From contig JAWKIJ010000001.1 of assembly GCA_041394325.1 (NCBI GenBank), positions 1,426,001 to 1,490,000 on the forward strand: a stretch of DNA of 64,000 bases. The letters are read 5' to 3'. Under the pieces are notes generated by a model. It searched no databases, was not told where the DNA came from, and saw only the letters and a program-made list of their open reading frames with translations. The stretch is from JAWKIJ01 sp041394325. GTDB lineage: Bacteria; Actinomycetota; Acidimicrobiia; Acidimicrobiales; Microtrichaceae. The translations under genes were made by a program, and so were the position numbers. Below, in pieces: positions 1 to 8,916 of this stretch (its first letter is position 1; each line of letters opens with the position of its first letter).

Positions 1-1
1 G

Positions 2-133
2 TTCTACCTGTCCGACCTGTGCATCGGATGGTCGAGTTTCGTCGGACCGTTCCGTCACTCCCGCCTCGTGATCATCACCACCTATCACCTGGCTCAGGCG
101 CTGCTCGTCGCGTCGATCCACCTCTCGCGCTGA
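2..133 (+). CDS. Lysoplasmalogenase (YhhN/TMEM86 family), C-terminal end
   Basis: Partial gene; only the last 43 residues are inside the window, and the reading frame enters from the left edge. The visible end reads FYLSDLCIGWSSFVGPF, then a hydrophobic stretch ending ALLVASIHLS. This matches the end of the YhhN family (S-D-x-x-I/L...F.GPF, then a last membrane helix with T-Y-x-x-AQ-L). YhhN proteins are multi-pass membrane enzymes that cleave the vinyl-ether bond of lysoplasmalogens. The assignment rests on a short tail, so another small membrane family is possible. The gene converges on the aminopeptidase gene 35 bases away. Confidence 0.6.
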   Translation, partial: FYLSDLCIGWSSFVGPFRHSRLVIITTYHLAQALLVASIHLSR

Positions 134-168
134 ACACGAGGTCGGCCACGTCGGGGGTGCGGCCGACC

Positions 169-2721
169 TCAGCCGGCGTCCAACACCGTGGCGATCCCGC
201 CCAGTCGTCTCCTGGCCGCCGCGTTGACCCGGGTTCGTTCGAGGTGCTGTGCAACGGTGAGGGCTCCGTGCTCCACGGGGTGCGCAGCGAAGAACCCGCT
301 GATCTCGGCGACGAGGTCCTCCCCGGCGAACGCCCTGATGCCACCGGCCATTCGCGCGATGCTCGACGACGGGAAGCGCTCGACGAGTTCGTCCCAGCGT
401 GCCGAGACGAATCGCCACACGTCGGTGCCGCACACGGGGTTGCCCATCGCGGCGGCGAGCGTGAACGGGGCGTTCTGGGTTCGTACCTGGGTACGACACA
501 GCTCGCACAGGCGGGCGACCAGGACCGGATCGGTGAAAAGCGTCAGGCTGTTCAGCGCACGCATCTCCTCCTGTGGGGTGGAGGCGGCGAGGAAGCGGCT
601 TTCGAGGACGTCGAACTCGTCGGTCCCACCGTGTCGGGCGACCACGTCGGGTACCGCGGCGGCGAGGTCGGGGTCGGTCGCGTCGAGTGCCGCATCGTCG
701 GTGAACAGGTGGCGGGCCCGTTCGACCACCGCGTCGACTCCGCCACGGATCCCGGCCAGTCGGAACAGCACCGCCCGTAGGTCGCGCCGTTCGGGGTCGT
801 CGCCCCCGAGCGGTTCGCCCGAGAACTCCAGCCCCAGGCGCTGCGCCGCGGCCAGGGTCGTCGCGGCGACCCATCGGTACAGCGCCGGACGGTCCGACGG
901 TTCGATCAGGAGTTCGAGCTCACCGGTGAGCGACGCGATCCGTCGCCAGGTCGCCGGGCCGGTCGCCACTCCCGCGACGCGTCCGACGGTGGACACGAGA
1001 CCGACCGGGTCCAGGCGGTCTCCGAGGAACGCCGCCCAGGCGTCGTCGATCAGGGCATAGCGATCGATCTCGTCGAGGCGCCCGGCAGCGAGGCCGAGTG
1101 CCTCACGTAGCTCCGGCGAGTACGCGCTGCGGTAGAAGCCGTTGAACCCGTCGTTGACGTTGACCCATTCCGGAGCCCCCCCGAGGTCGACCTCGAGCTC
1201 GGAGCCGTCCAACAGGACATGGTGGCTGGTGGTCGCCTCGCCGTTCCCCGCGGTGATCTGGATCGGGACCACCCAACGGTGCGACGCGACGGGGTCGGCA
1301 CCGGCGAACGATGCCGGGGTCTGGCGGAGCCGCACCCCCCGGTCGGTGCGCTCGACGCCGATGACGGGGTGGCCGCCCTGCAGTATCCACGTGTCCATCA
1401 CCGTTCCGACGTCGACGCCGGTCGCGGCCGAGAGTGCACGCCATAGATCCGCGGTGTCGGTGTTGGCGTGGGAGTGCTCCTTGAGATAGCGGTGGATGCC
1501 GTCGCGGAACCGGTCGCTCCCCACCCAGGTATCGAACATCCGCAGCACGGAGGCGCCCTTCTCGTAGGTGAGGATGTCGAACATCGCCTCGGCATCCGCG
1601 GGGGTGGGTACCTCGAACTCGATCGGTCGGGTGCTCGCCAGCGCGTCGGTGTCGAACGCCATGGACTTCGAGAGGCCGAACGAGCTCCACACCCGCCAGT
1701 CGGGTCGGAAGGCGTCGATGCAGGAGAACTCCATGAAGGTGGCGAACGCCTCGTTGAGCCAGATGCCGTTCCACCAGCGCATGGTGACGAGATCACCGAA
1801 CCACATGTGCGCGATCTCATGCGCGATCACCGTCGCCGAGCGTTCGAGCTCCGATCGGTTCGCATCGTGCTCGTCGACCAACAGGATCGACTCGCGGAAC
1901 GTGACGCAGCCGAGGTTCTCCATCGCTCCGAACGCGAAGTCGGGGATCGCGATCAGGTCGAGTTTGTCGCCCGGATACGCGATGCCGTAGTAGTCCTCGA
2001 ACCACTCGATCGAATGCGCCGCGACCTCCAGGGCGAACGCCGCGAGGTTGCCGTGCCCGGGGCGGTGCAGCACCCGGATGTCGATCCCGCGCGCCACGAC
2101 GGTCTCGGACGCCTCGAGGTCGCCGATCACCCACGCGACGAGATAGGTCGACATCGACATGGTGGGCGCGAAGTCCACGAGCACCCGACCGTCGGCCAGC
2201 GTGGTGCGCGACCGCTCCGCACCGTTGGACACCGCGGCGAGTCCCGCGTCGCACACCACCGATATCTGGAACACCGCCTTGAACTCGGGTTCGTCCCAGC
2301 AGGGAAACGCCATGCGGGCGTAGGGCGCCTCGAACTGCGTGACGCCGATGCGCCGGTCGCTCCCGTCGTGGTGGTAGTCGGAGGTGTAGAAGCCCACGAG
2401 CCCTTCGCCGTAGGTGCCGTGGTATTCGAGTTGGATCCGGATGTCGGACGGTGACAGCGGGGTCGCCGGGTCGATGTACAGCAACTCGGCATCGTGGTCG
2501 TAGCGAACGGTGGCCGCCGTTGTCACCCCTCGCGAATCGAGGGTGACCGAATCGATCGTGAGCCCCTTGGCGTTGCAGACGATCGTGTCGACGGGCTGCA
2601 CGACCCGGGCGTCGATCGTGACCGATCCGCGGAAGCGTTCGTCGTCGAGCGACGCGTCGACCACCAACTCGTAGCGGGACGGGACGACGTCGTGTGGAAG
2701 GCGGTGCGGGTCGGTGCTCAT
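169..2721 (-). CDS. pepN: M1 family metallo-aminopeptidase
   Basis: An 850-residue zinc aminopeptidase that removes N-terminal residues from peptides, probably in the cytoplasm since no signal peptide is seen. The N-terminal beta domain leads to the substrate-binding GAMEN motif (residues 265-269). The zinc site HEIAH lies at 301-305 and the third ligand Glu at about 324 in WLNEAFATF, giving the exact HExxH-x18-E spacing of the family. The length fits actinobacterial PepN (about 850). The ATG at 2721 is preceded by a divergent promoter region (2761-2770) shared with the crotonase gene. The symbol follows family membership; substrate range is not shown. Confidence 0.93.
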   Translation of the reverse strand: MSTDPHRLPHDVVPSRYELVVDASLDDERFRGSVTIDARVVQPVDTIVCNAKGLTIDSVTLDSRGVTTAATVRYDHDAELLYIDPATPLSPSDIRIQLEYHGTYGEGLVGFYTSDYHHDGSDRRIGVTQFEAPYARMAFPCWDEPEFKAVFQISVVCDAGLAAVSNGAERSRTTLADGRVLVDFAPTMSMSTYLVAWVIGDLEASETVVARGIDIRVLHRPGHGNLAAFALEVAAHSIEWFEDYYGIAYPGDKLDLIAIPDFAFGAMENLGCVTFRESILLVDEHDANRSELERSATVIAHEIAHMWFGDLVTMRWWNGIWLNEAFATFMEFSCIDAFRPDWRVWSSFGLSKSMAFDTDALASTRPIEFEVPTPADAEAMFDILTYEKGASVLRMFDTWVGSDRFRDGIHRYLKEHSHANTDTADLWRALSAATGVDVGTVMDTWILQGGHPVIGVERTDRGVRLRQTPASFAGADPVASHRWVVPIQITAGNGEATTSHHVLLDGSELEVDLGGAPEWVNVNDGFNGFYRSAYSPELREALGLAAGRLDEIDRYALIDDAWAAFLGDRLDPVGLVSTVGRVAGVATGPATWRRIASLTGELELLIEPSDRPALYRWVAATTLAAAQRLGLEFSGEPLGGDDPERRDLRAVLFRLAGIRGGVDAVVERARHLFTDDAALDATDPDLAAAVPDVVARHGGTDEFDVLESRFLAASTPQEEMRALNSLTLFTDPVLVARLCELCRTQVRTQNAPFTLAAAMGNPVCGTDVWRFVSARWDELVERFPSSSIARMAGGIRAFAGEDLVAEISGFFAAHPVEHGALTVAQHLERTRVNAAARRRLGGIATVLDAG

Positions 2722-2760
2722 GGCGGCGGTACGGTCCTCGGGTCGAGCGGGTGTGCTCCC

Positions 2761-2770
2761 ACGGTACGCT
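2761..2770. promoter_or_regulatory. Overlapping divergent -10 boxes, aminopeptidase / crotonase
   Basis: On the minus strand TACCGT (2766-2761) lies about 40 bases before the aminopeptidase ATG. On the plus strand TACGCT (2765-2770) lies about 66 bases before the crotonase ATG. The two hexamers share the TA at 2765-2766, so both could not be used at once. Called from TANNNT consensus only. Confidence 0.4.
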
Positions 2771-2836
2771 CACCGCCGTACCCCTCGACGACGGACCGAC
2801 CGGCTCGATCGGGCGGGGGAGGTTGGGAGGATGGCG

Positions 2837-3673
2837 ATGACGACCACGCTGGAGGTTTCCCACGAGGGGCCGGTCGCCCACGTCCGTCTGTGCCGTCCCG
2901 ACGAGCTGAACACGATGAACGCGGCCTTCTGGTCCGAACTTCCCGAGGTGGTCGACGAGATCGACCGGACCGGTGAGACCCGGGCCATGGTCCTGTCCTC
3001 GACCGGGCGCCACTTCTCCGCGGGGATGGACCTCGGGGTGTTCTCCGGATCGTCGGTGGGGGTCCTCCCGTCCGATGCCGTCGCCGAAGAGGGGCGCCGT
3101 CGCGCCCAGATCTGGATGCTCGTGCAGCACCTCCAGGAGAGCTTCAACTGCCTGGAGCGGGCACGGTTCCCGGTGCTCGCGGCGATCCAGGGTGGCTGCA
3201 TCGGCGGTGCGGTCGACATGGTCTGCGCGGCCGACATGCGCTACGCCACGGCCGACGCGTTCTTCTGCATCCAGGAGATCAACATCGGCATGACGGCCGA
3301 TCTCGGGACGCTCCAACGCCTGCCCAAGCTGGTCCCCGAAGGCCTCGCGCGTGAGCTTGCCTACACCGGAGATCGGATGCCCGCCTCCCGGGCGCGGGAG
3401 ATCGGCCTCGTCAACGAGGTGTTCACCGACCACGACGAGATGCTCGGCAAGGTGATGGACGTCGCGGAGCGAATCGCCAAGCGCTCACCGCTGGCGATCT
3501 GGGGAACCAAGGAGATGGTCAACTTCGGCCGCGACCACGGGGTGGGCGACTCGCTCCGCTACATGGCCGCGTGGCAGAGCGGAATGTTCCAACCGGGCGA
3601 CATGATGGAGGAGTTCGGCGCCAGGGCCGAGCGCCGTGATCCCTCCTTCGAGCGCAATCCCCGCCGCGTCTGA
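2837..3673 (+). CDS. Crotonase family protein, dienoyl-CoA isomerase type
   Basis: A 278-residue member of the enoyl-CoA hydratase/isomerase superfamily. The core reads STGRHFSAGMDLG and GGCIGGAVDMVCAADMRY, followed by QEINIGMTADLGTLQRLPK. The acidic residues that define delta(3,5)-delta(2,4)-dienoyl-CoA isomerases (rat ECH1 Asp176, Glu196, Asp204) all have counterparts: the D of GAVDM, the E of QEINIG and the D of TADLG. That suggests a role in beta-oxidation of unsaturated fatty acids. The ATG at 2837 was chosen because GGAGG ends 6 bases upstream; an ATG at 2831 abuts that site directly. An acyl-CoA dehydrogenase gene lies 0.6 kb downstream on the other strand. Confidence 0.85.
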   Translation: MTTTLEVSHEGPVAHVRLCRPDELNTMNAAFWSELPEVVDEIDRTGETRAMVLSSTGRHFSAGMDLGVFSGSSVGVLPSDAVAEEGRRRAQIWMLVQHLQESFNCLERARFPVLAAIQGGCIGGAVDMVCAADMRYATADAFFCIQEINIGMTADLGTLQRLPKLVPEGLARELAYTGDRMPASRAREIGLVNEVFTDHDEMLGKVMDVAERIAKRSPLAIWGTKEMVNFGRDHGVGDSLRYMAAWQSGMFQPGDMMEEFGARAERRDPSFERNPRRV

Positions 3674-3685
3674 TCCCGCCCGATC

Positions 3686-4282
3686 TCAGTCGTCGTCGGG
3701 GGGCAGGTGCTCCATCGACAGGTCGCCCAGCTTCACGAGCACCGCGCTGATCCATCCCCCGAGCGCGGCGAAGTGTCCGTCGAGCTCGTCCCCGTCGGCG
3801 AGGACGTTCTCGTCGAGTTCGTAGGAGCCGTCGTAGGTGACCTCGATCGCGTGCCGGGCGCTCGTGAGGTCGTCCTCGTACTGGATCTCGACCATCGGCA
3901 ACGTACGCGTCAACCGCTCCTCGCCGACCGGCGGTGACTCCTCGGGGAGCACGGCGAGCACCTTCGCCGGATCGGGTGGTTCGGCGAGCCGTTGCACTCG
4001 GAGCACCACCTCGATGTCGATCCGTGGTGGCTCGTCGAACTCGTCGCCGATGTACCACGAGCGGTACGCGGTCTGCGACCAGGTCGGCCACTGCAGGGTC
4101 AGGTCGCAACGCGTCCGCGGCGGCTCTCCTTCGCCGGGCAGCGAGTAGGAGGTCTCCCACGTGAGGTCGCCCAGCAGGACGTCGGCGTTGAAGCGCTCCT
4201 CGACGGCCTGGCGTTCGAGCATCGCCTGTTCGAGCGCGGCGCGCAGTGCGCCGATGGCGTCGGTGAAGACGTGGTCCAACAT
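3686..4282 (-). CDS. Conserved hypothetical protein, acidic, 198 aa
   Basis: Function not recognised. The protein is acidic and soluble, with no signal peptide or membrane helix. It opens with a helical stretch (residues 1-30, MLDHVFTDAIGALRAALEQA) and continues with alternating beta-like segments such as LTLQWPTWSQTAYRSWYIG. The C-terminus is LSMEHLPPDDD. A TAGCCT -10 box (4300-4295, minus strand) ends 12 bases before the ATG. It lies between two fatty-acid oxidation genes, but nothing in it shows a link to them. Its codon use matches its neighbours, so it is likely real. Confidence 0.7.
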   Translation of the reverse strand: MLDHVFTDAIGALRAALEQAMLERQAVEERFNADVLLGDLTWETSYSLPGEGEPPRTRCDLTLQWPTWSQTAYRSWYIGDEFDEPPRIDIEVVLRVQRLAEPPDPAKVLAVLPEESPPVGEERLTRTLPMVEIQYEDDLTSARHAIEVTYDGSYELDENVLADGDELDGHFAALGGWISAVLVKLGDLSMEHLPPDDD

Positions 4283-4317
4283 GTCGTTGCTGGGAGGCTA
4301 ACGGCGGTGGGTGAGGG

Positions 4318-6117
4318 TCAGGCGCTCGCGAGTTGCTCGGGTGACAGGGCGAACAGGTCCGACGCGCCTGCTGTCACCGAGGCGGCCATTCCCGCGACGC
4401 GGGGAACGAGCTGGGTGATGAAGAATCGAGCCGAGGTCACCCGGGCGGCCAGGTAGTCGGGGTCGTCGATTCCGGCGGCGAGGTCGGCCCGGGCGCCGAG
4501 CGCGAGGAGCGCCTGCATCCAGCCTCCGGTGACGGTGCCGAACATCGTCAGGTACGGCGTGGCACCGGCCAGTGCTTCGCGGGGATCCGCGAGGCCGTGT
4601 TCGAAGATCCAGTTGGTGACGTTCTCCAACTCGTCGAGCGCAGCGCCGAGCGGGCCGCCCAGCGGGGCGAGCTCGGCATCGGCCTCGAGATCCTTGATCG
4701 TCTCGCGGATACGAGCGAAGTGCTCCTGGGCCACCGCTCCCATGCGCATGGGCAGCTTCCGGCCGACGAGGTCCATCGCCTGGATGCCGTTGGTGCCCTC
4801 GTAGATGGGTGCGATCCGCATGTCCCGGAAGTGCTGGGCGACCCCGGACTCCTCGATGTAGCCCATTCCGCCGAACACCTGGATGGCGTCGGAGGTGACG
4901 GCCATCCCGACGTCGGTGCACCACGCCTTGCTCACCGGGGTCAGCAGTTCGGCGATCTCCTCCCACTTCTCCCGCTCTGCCGGGTCGGCGAGGCTGCGGC
5001 TGAAGTCGATGGCCGACGCGTTGTACACGACCAACGCCCGCATCGCGTCGACCTGGCTGCGCATCGACAGGAGCATGCGTCGAACGTCGGGGTGGGCGAT
5101 GATGAACGCCGGTTCGTGGCCGGTGCCGCCGATTTCCTTGCCCTGGCGTCGCTCCTGGCTGTAGGCGAGCGCCTTCTGGTAGGCGGCGTCGCCGAGCGCG
5201 AAGCCCTGGATGCCGACGGCGAGGCGGGCGCTGTTCATCATGGTGAACATCGCCCGCATGCCCTGGCCCTCCTCGCCCACGAGGTAGCCGACCGCGCCGC
5301 CCCTGTCTCCGTAGCTGAGCACGCAGGTGGGCGATGCGTGGATACCCATCTTGTGTTCGATGGACACGCAGGTGACGTCGTTGCGTTCGCCGAGGGTGCC
5401 ATCCGCGTTCACGAGGTACTTCGGCACGATGAACAGCGAGATGCCCTTGGTGCCGGGGGGTGATCCCGGTACGCGGGCCAGCACCAGGTGGATGATGTTC
5501 TCGGCCATGTCGTGCTCGCCGAAGCTGATGAAGATCTTGGTCCCCGAGATCCGGTACGTACCGTCGTCGTGAGGCTCGGCCTTGGTGGTGCACAGGCCGA
5601 CGTCGGAGCCGGCCTGTGGTTCGGTGAGGTTCATGGTGCCGGTCCACTCGCCGGTGACGAGGCGCCGGAGGTACACCTCCTTCTGCTCTTCGGTGCCCCA
5701 GTGCTGGAGGCACTCGATCGCACCCGTGGTCAGCCCCGGACACATCGTGAGTGCCCCGTTCGCCGCGGTCATGAACTCTGCGGCGATCGCGAACACGGCC
5801 TCGGGAAATCCGGCCCCGCCGTACTCCTGAGTGGCGTTGAAACCCTGCCATCCGGCCTCGACGAACTTGGAGTACGCCTCTTTGAACCCGGTCGGCGTCG
5901 TGACGACACCACCGTCGAGACGCAGGCCCTCGATGTCGCCGGAGCGGTTCAGCGGCCCGAAAACCTCCTGCATGAACCGTCCGTGTTCCTCGAGGCACGC
6001 CGTCACCGTGTCGATGTCGGCGTGTGCGTACCGGTCGGTCGCCGCCAATTCGCCGATGCCGCCAACGTGGCGAAGTGCGAACAGGCCGTCGTGGATGGGG
6101 GCACGGTATTCGGACAT
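4318..6117 (-). CDS. Acyl-CoA dehydrogenase, large (about 600 aa) type
   Basis: A 599-residue FAD-dependent acyl-CoA dehydrogenase of the long form (FadE5/DmdC-like), which introduces the alpha-beta double bond in acyl-CoAs. Visible features are the N-terminal helical domain (QEYGGAGFPEAVFAIAAEF), the FAD-binding middle strand (NLTEPQAGSDVGLCTTKAEP, then GTKIFIS) and the C-terminal helical domain. The segment IYEGTNGIQAMDLVGRKL carries the Glu in the position of the catalytic base. About 130 extra residues after this motif are normal for the long form. The ATG at 6117 is used; GAGG directly abuts it, and a TTG lies two codons upstream. Confidence 0.9.
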   Translation of the reverse strand: MSEYRAPIHDGLFALRHVGGIGELAATDRYAHADIDTVTACLEEHGRFMQEVFGPLNRSGDIEGLRLDGGVVTTPTGFKEAYSKFVEAGWQGFNATQEYGGAGFPEAVFAIAAEFMTAANGALTMCPGLTTGAIECLQHWGTEEQKEVYLRRLVTGEWTGTMNLTEPQAGSDVGLCTTKAEPHDDGTYRISGTKIFISFGEHDMAENIIHLVLARVPGSPPGTKGISLFIVPKYLVNADGTLGERNDVTCVSIEHKMGIHASPTCVLSYGDRGGAVGYLVGEEGQGMRAMFTMMNSARLAVGIQGFALGDAAYQKALAYSQERRQGKEIGGTGHEPAFIIAHPDVRRMLLSMRSQVDAMRALVVYNASAIDFSRSLADPAEREKWEEIAELLTPVSKAWCTDVGMAVTSDAIQVFGGMGYIEESGVAQHFRDMRIAPIYEGTNGIQAMDLVGRKLPMRMGAVAQEHFARIRETIKDLEADAELAPLGGPLGAALDELENVTNWIFEHGLADPREALAGATPYLTMFGTVTGGWMQALLALGARADLAAGIDDPDYLAARVTSARFFITQLVPRVAGMAASVTAGASDLFALSPEQLASA

Positions 6118-6194
6118 CCTCAAATGTTACCGGTGGGTAACTTCGGTCGCCACCCGCTCGGCACCGTGTTCGGTGTCGGTCGCCGCAGCACGCG

Positions 6195-6227
6195 CGAGGG
6201 CCCGGGTCATGCTGACCCGGGCCCTCG
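6195..6227 (-). terminator. Perfect 15-bp hairpin after lipoprotein gene
   Basis: CGAGGGCCCGGGTCA and its exact reverse complement are separated by a 3-base loop (TGC). The hairpin begins 43 bases after the stop of the minus-strand lipoprotein gene and before the acyl-CoA dehydrogenase gene. No T-run follows, which is common for actinobacterial terminators. A termination role is inferred. Confidence 0.6.
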
Positions 6228-6269
6228 TCGGTGATGAACGGGGTCGGAGCGACCCCGGCTATCAGGTGA

Positions 6270-7151
6270 TCAGGCGGCTGCCGCGACCGGCCCCGCGTTG
6301 AAGTTCCAGGTGTGGCTACCACCGCAGCACGACCATTGCTGACCGTTGAAGTCCTTCGACGTCGTGGTCGTGTAGAAGCCGCCACGGGTGATGTCCGGTG
6401 GAAGGTCCACCGCCGGGATCGAAAGGTTCGGGAACGGAGTCGAGGCGATGGAGTTGTTGACGATGTCCGCCAGGCCGCCCTTGGCCGCGATTCCGACGTA
6501 CATGCCGCCGCCCATCACGTCGTCGCCCAAGCCGAACAGCGGGATGTTCTGGGCCAGGATCACGATGGCCGAGCCCAGGTTCGAGGTGATCAGGCTCAGC
6601 AGCTGGTTGGTGTCCGAAGGAACCGAACCCTTCGCGATGGTGTCGTTCAGGGCGTCCTTCAGCACCGAGGCGGTCTTGTCCGCGGCGGCTCCGACGCCCA
6701 CCGTGTCCTCCTCCATGGCCCAGACGTAGCTGCCCGTGATCTCGAGGTGGTTGTTGGTGTCGAGCAGGTCGAGCACGTCGAGCGGCACGACGTTGTTGAA
6801 GTTGGCGGTCGCCTGGGCGTTGCCGGTCACCGCGCGGGTCGAGCCGGCCCCCATGCTGCTCTGCGAATACGAGCGACTGCCGGTCACCCACGTCTGCGCC
6901 GAATCGGCCTCGCCGATCTTCACGCGGAAGTTGATCATCAGCACGTACGGCTCGTCGCTGCAGCCGGTCAGGCTGATGCAGGTGCCGAAGATGGGATCGC
7001 GGATCTCGTCCTGGCTGCTGTTGACGGTGACCTGGGTCGCCTTGAACGCGAAGTTCACGGACTCGGGCGGCTGGGCCGGACAGGCCGTGGCCAGCAGGCT
7101 CGTCGTGGCGAGGACGCCGACGAGGACGCCCCTGCGAACGGTTTTCTTCAT
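6270..7151 (-). CDS. Secreted lipoprotein of unknown function
   Basis: A 293-residue exported protein. The N-terminus MKKTVRRGVLVG is a charged signal start, followed by a hydrophobic core and a lipobox-like LLATAC, so Cys at about residue 24 is likely lipidated. The mature part is rich in Asn, Thr and small residues and contains several Cys (GTCISLTGCSDEP near the front, SCCGG near the end). These hint at disulfides, consistent with the Dsb-like pair encoded 5 kb away. No domain was recognised. The ATG at 7151 has a strong GGAGG site 4 bases upstream and a promoter at 7231-7259. Confidence 0.8.
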   Translation of the reverse strand: MKKTVRRGVLVGVLATTSLLATACPAQPPESVNFAFKATQVTVNSSQDEIRDPIFGTCISLTGCSDEPYVLMINFRVKIGEADSAQTWVTGSRSYSQSSMGAGSTRAVTGNAQATANFNNVVPLDVLDLLDTNNHLEITGSYVWAMEEDTVGVGAAADKTASVLKDALNDTIAKGSVPSDTNQLLSLITSNLGSAIVILAQNIPLFGLGDDVMGGGMYVGIAAKGGLADIVNNSIASTPFPNLSIPAVDLPPDITRGGFYTTTTSKDFNGQQWSCCGGSHTWNFNAGPVAAAA

Positions 7152-7230
7152 GTCCCTCCTCAGGTCATCCGCCCCGACCGTTCGGCCCGCCGGCGGATCC
7201 GTACCGCGCAGGTGACGCGGTCGTTCACGA

Positions 7231-7259
7231 AAGGTATCCAAAATTGTCGACCAAGGCAA
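7231..7259 (-). promoter_or_regulatory. Sigma-70-like promoter of the lipoprotein gene
   Basis: On the minus strand, TTGCCT (7259-7254) and TACCTT (7236-7231) are 17 bases apart, in a locally AT-richer patch. This predicts a leader of about 75 bases with a Shine-Dalgarno site, unlike the many leaderless genes here. Confidence 0.55.
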
Positions 7260-7291
7260 CGTTCTCGGAACGGGATTCTCCGGATCGGACG

Positions 7292-7954
7292 CTACGAGAC
7301 GCGATGTCGTGCCGTCAGGACCGTCACCGGGAGTGAGATTCCGAGCGCTGATCGTCGAAGGCTGAGGATCTCCCGGCCCTCCTGTACGGCCGGTCGAGGC
7401 GGGCAGCACCGCTCGCCGAACCACGCCCGAGTAGCGACGAGATCGGGGCTGGAGAAGGCGAGTCCCCACACGACGGTGTCGGTCCCCAACGGAGCGACGG
7501 CGGCGGAGTCCGGGTCGGGCAGCATCGCGGTGAACGGGTGCTCCATCGGGATGGTCGCGTCGGCCGGGGCGACGCATTCCAGCAGCGTCGCACCGGCGGG
7601 GGCGAACAACTGCACGACGGCCACGCCGGCCATCTCGGTCGAGCGTTCCCGGCGGACGGCCAATCCCTTCCCTGCCAGGGCCGAACGCATCGAATCGGCG
7701 GAGCGACCGCAGATCACGATGTGGTCCAACACGTCGATCCCGTTCGGGTGACGGTCGCCACGACCGGATTCGGCGCCGACGGCCGTGACATCGGTGGGGT
7801 CCGCGAGGGCGAGGCGCGGCGGTCGGCTGTCACCCGCGAGCTCGATCCGCAACCCGGCGAGCCGGACGCTCGGAGGGTCCCCGGGATCGTTCCTCACGAC
7901 GAAGCCGGCGCCGTACCCCGGTCCGGCGCCGTCGCCGAGACGGACCGAGGTCAC
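7292..7954 (-). CDS. VOC/glyoxalase-like domain protein
   Basis: About 220 residues. The central part GIDVLDHIVICGRSADSM, then ERSTEMAGVAVVQLFAPAG and TLLECVAP, has the beta-alpha-beta-beta-beta layout and D-H-I-V entry strand of the vicinal oxygen chelate fold. A second half-module seems to follow (TVVWGLAFSSPDLVATRAWFG). VOC proteins include glyoxalases, dioxygenases and resistance proteins; the substrate cannot be told. The GTG at 7954 was chosen so that the gene does not run into the divergent YhhQ gene (promoter at 8015-8020). A GTG at 7960 is equally possible, and the first residues are uncertain. Confidence 0.65.
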   Translation of the reverse strand: MTSVRLGDGAGPGYGAGFVVRNDPGDPPSVRLAGLRIELAGDSRPPRLALADPTDVTAVGAESGRGDRHPNGIDVLDHIVICGRSADSMRSALAGKGLAVRRERSTEMAGVAVVQLFAPAGATLLECVAPADATIPMEHPFTAMLPDPDSAAVAPLGTDTVVWGLAFSSPDLVATRAWFGERCCPPRPAVQEGREILSLRRSALGISLPVTVLTARHRVS

Positions 7955-8014
7955 CCCCACGCGTCGCCCGCGGGCGGGTTCGGTCGGGTCGGCGGCGGCC
8001 ACGTCGGGGGAGCG

Positions 8015-8020
8015 TAGGTT
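8015..8020 (+). promoter_or_regulatory. -10 box (TAGGTT), leaderless YhhQ gene
   Basis: TAGGTT ends 7 bases before the ATG at 8028, so transcription should begin at or next to the start codon. No Shine-Dalgarno site is present. Confidence 0.6.
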
Positions 8021-8027
8021 GTGCCGG

Positions 8028-8693
8028 ATGCAATCGGGCGACGACGCCGTCATGCGATGGGCGCTCCTGTCGACGGCGGCCTACATCGGAGCGTCGCTGG
8101 TCGCGAACGTGATGTCCCTGCGCATCGTCAAGCTCGTCGGGGTGTCGATCGACGCGGGCACCATCCTCTATCCGATCACCTTCACCGTGAGGGACCTGCT
8201 GCACCGCAGCGCCGGCAAGCGCGCCGCGCAGACCGTCGTGGTGGCAACGGCCGCCGCCAACGGGCTGATGGTGCTGGCGTTCTGGGCCGCAGCGGCGTTG
8301 CCCGCCGATCCTGCGGTCGGTGCCCAGCGAGGGTTCGGCGATGTGCTGTTGGTGACGTGGCGCATCGTCGCCGCGTCGGTGGCCGCCCAGTTGCTGAGCG
8401 AGTTGACCGACACCGAGGTGTATCAACGCATCGCGGATCGGATGGGCACGCGGCGGATGATCCTTCGGGTTCTGGGCTCGAACGCGGTGTCCATCCCGAT
8501 CGACTCGATCGTGTTCACCGTGGTTGCGTTTGCGGGGAGCGTCCCGTTCGGTTCGATGGTGTCGATCGTCGTCGCGAACATCGCCCTCAAGGGCCTCTGC
8601 TCGGTGGTGCTGGCTCCGATGATCTACGCGGTACCGACACCGCGGTCGCCACCCCACCCCGACCCGGGCGGTGCGGACGTGGTGGTCGCGTGA
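8028..8693 (+). CDS. YhhQ-type queuosine precursor transporter (VUT family)
   Basis: A 221-residue integral membrane protein of the YhhQ/QPTR family (PF02592), whose characterised members import queuosine precursors for tRNA modification. Typical features are the first helix YIGASLVANVMSLRIV, the conserved TILYPITFTVRDLL and later SNAVSIPIDSIVFTVVAF. About six membrane segments are visible. The ATG at 8028 fits the leaderless -10 box; a second in-frame ATG lies at 8052. No queuosine biosynthesis or salvage gene and no preQ1-like leader was seen nearby. Substrate is inferred from family. Confidence 0.85.
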   Translation: MQSGDDAVMRWALLSTAAYIGASLVANVMSLRIVKLVGVSIDAGTILYPITFTVRDLLHRSAGKRAAQTVVVATAAANGLMVLAFWAAAALPADPAVGAQRGFGDVLLVTWRIVAASVAAQLLSELTDTEVYQRIADRMGTRRMILRVLGSNAVSIPIDSIVFTVVAFAGSVPFGSMVSIVVANIALKGLCSVVLAPMIYAVPTPRSPPHPDPGGADVVVA

Positions 8694-8729
8694 ACGGCCC
8701 GAGCGGTGGGTCCGGTCGTCGTCCGGTGG

Positions 8730-8819
8730 TCAGCTGTTGCGGCCGGCGTTGGGCTTGCGGCCGTGGTTGGCCTTCTTGCGGCGAACGTTCGCCTTCTTCT
8801 TGCTGGTCCGCTTCGACAT
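8730..8819 (-). CDS. Ribosomal protein bL37 (29 aa)
   Basis: A 29-residue, strongly basic peptide starting MSKRTSKKK and ending KKANHGRKPNAGRNS. The core ANHG(K/R)(R/K)PNA is the signature of bL37, the tiny large-subunit protein found in mycobacterial ribosome structures, where it is about 24 residues. The ending here adds GRNS. No Shine-Dalgarno site or clear -10 box precedes the ATG at 8819. The gene lies on the opposite strand between the YhhQ and BrkB-like genes. A gene this short is easily missed, but the motif match is specific. Confidence 0.8.
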   Translation of the reverse strand: MSKRTSKKKANVRRKKANHGRKPNAGRNS

Positions 8820-8916
8820 AGGGGCGACAGCCTACCCGCACCCCGAGATCGGGATCGAGCCGTGATCGGTTCCGGTCGGGGAGCCCGATACTCCGGCGCC
8901 ACCGGGACCGCGGCGG

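Noticed and set aside
7955..8027. preQ1-type riboswitch before the YhhQ gene
   Set aside because: The -10 box is 7 bases from the ATG, so there is no leader to hold a riboswitch.
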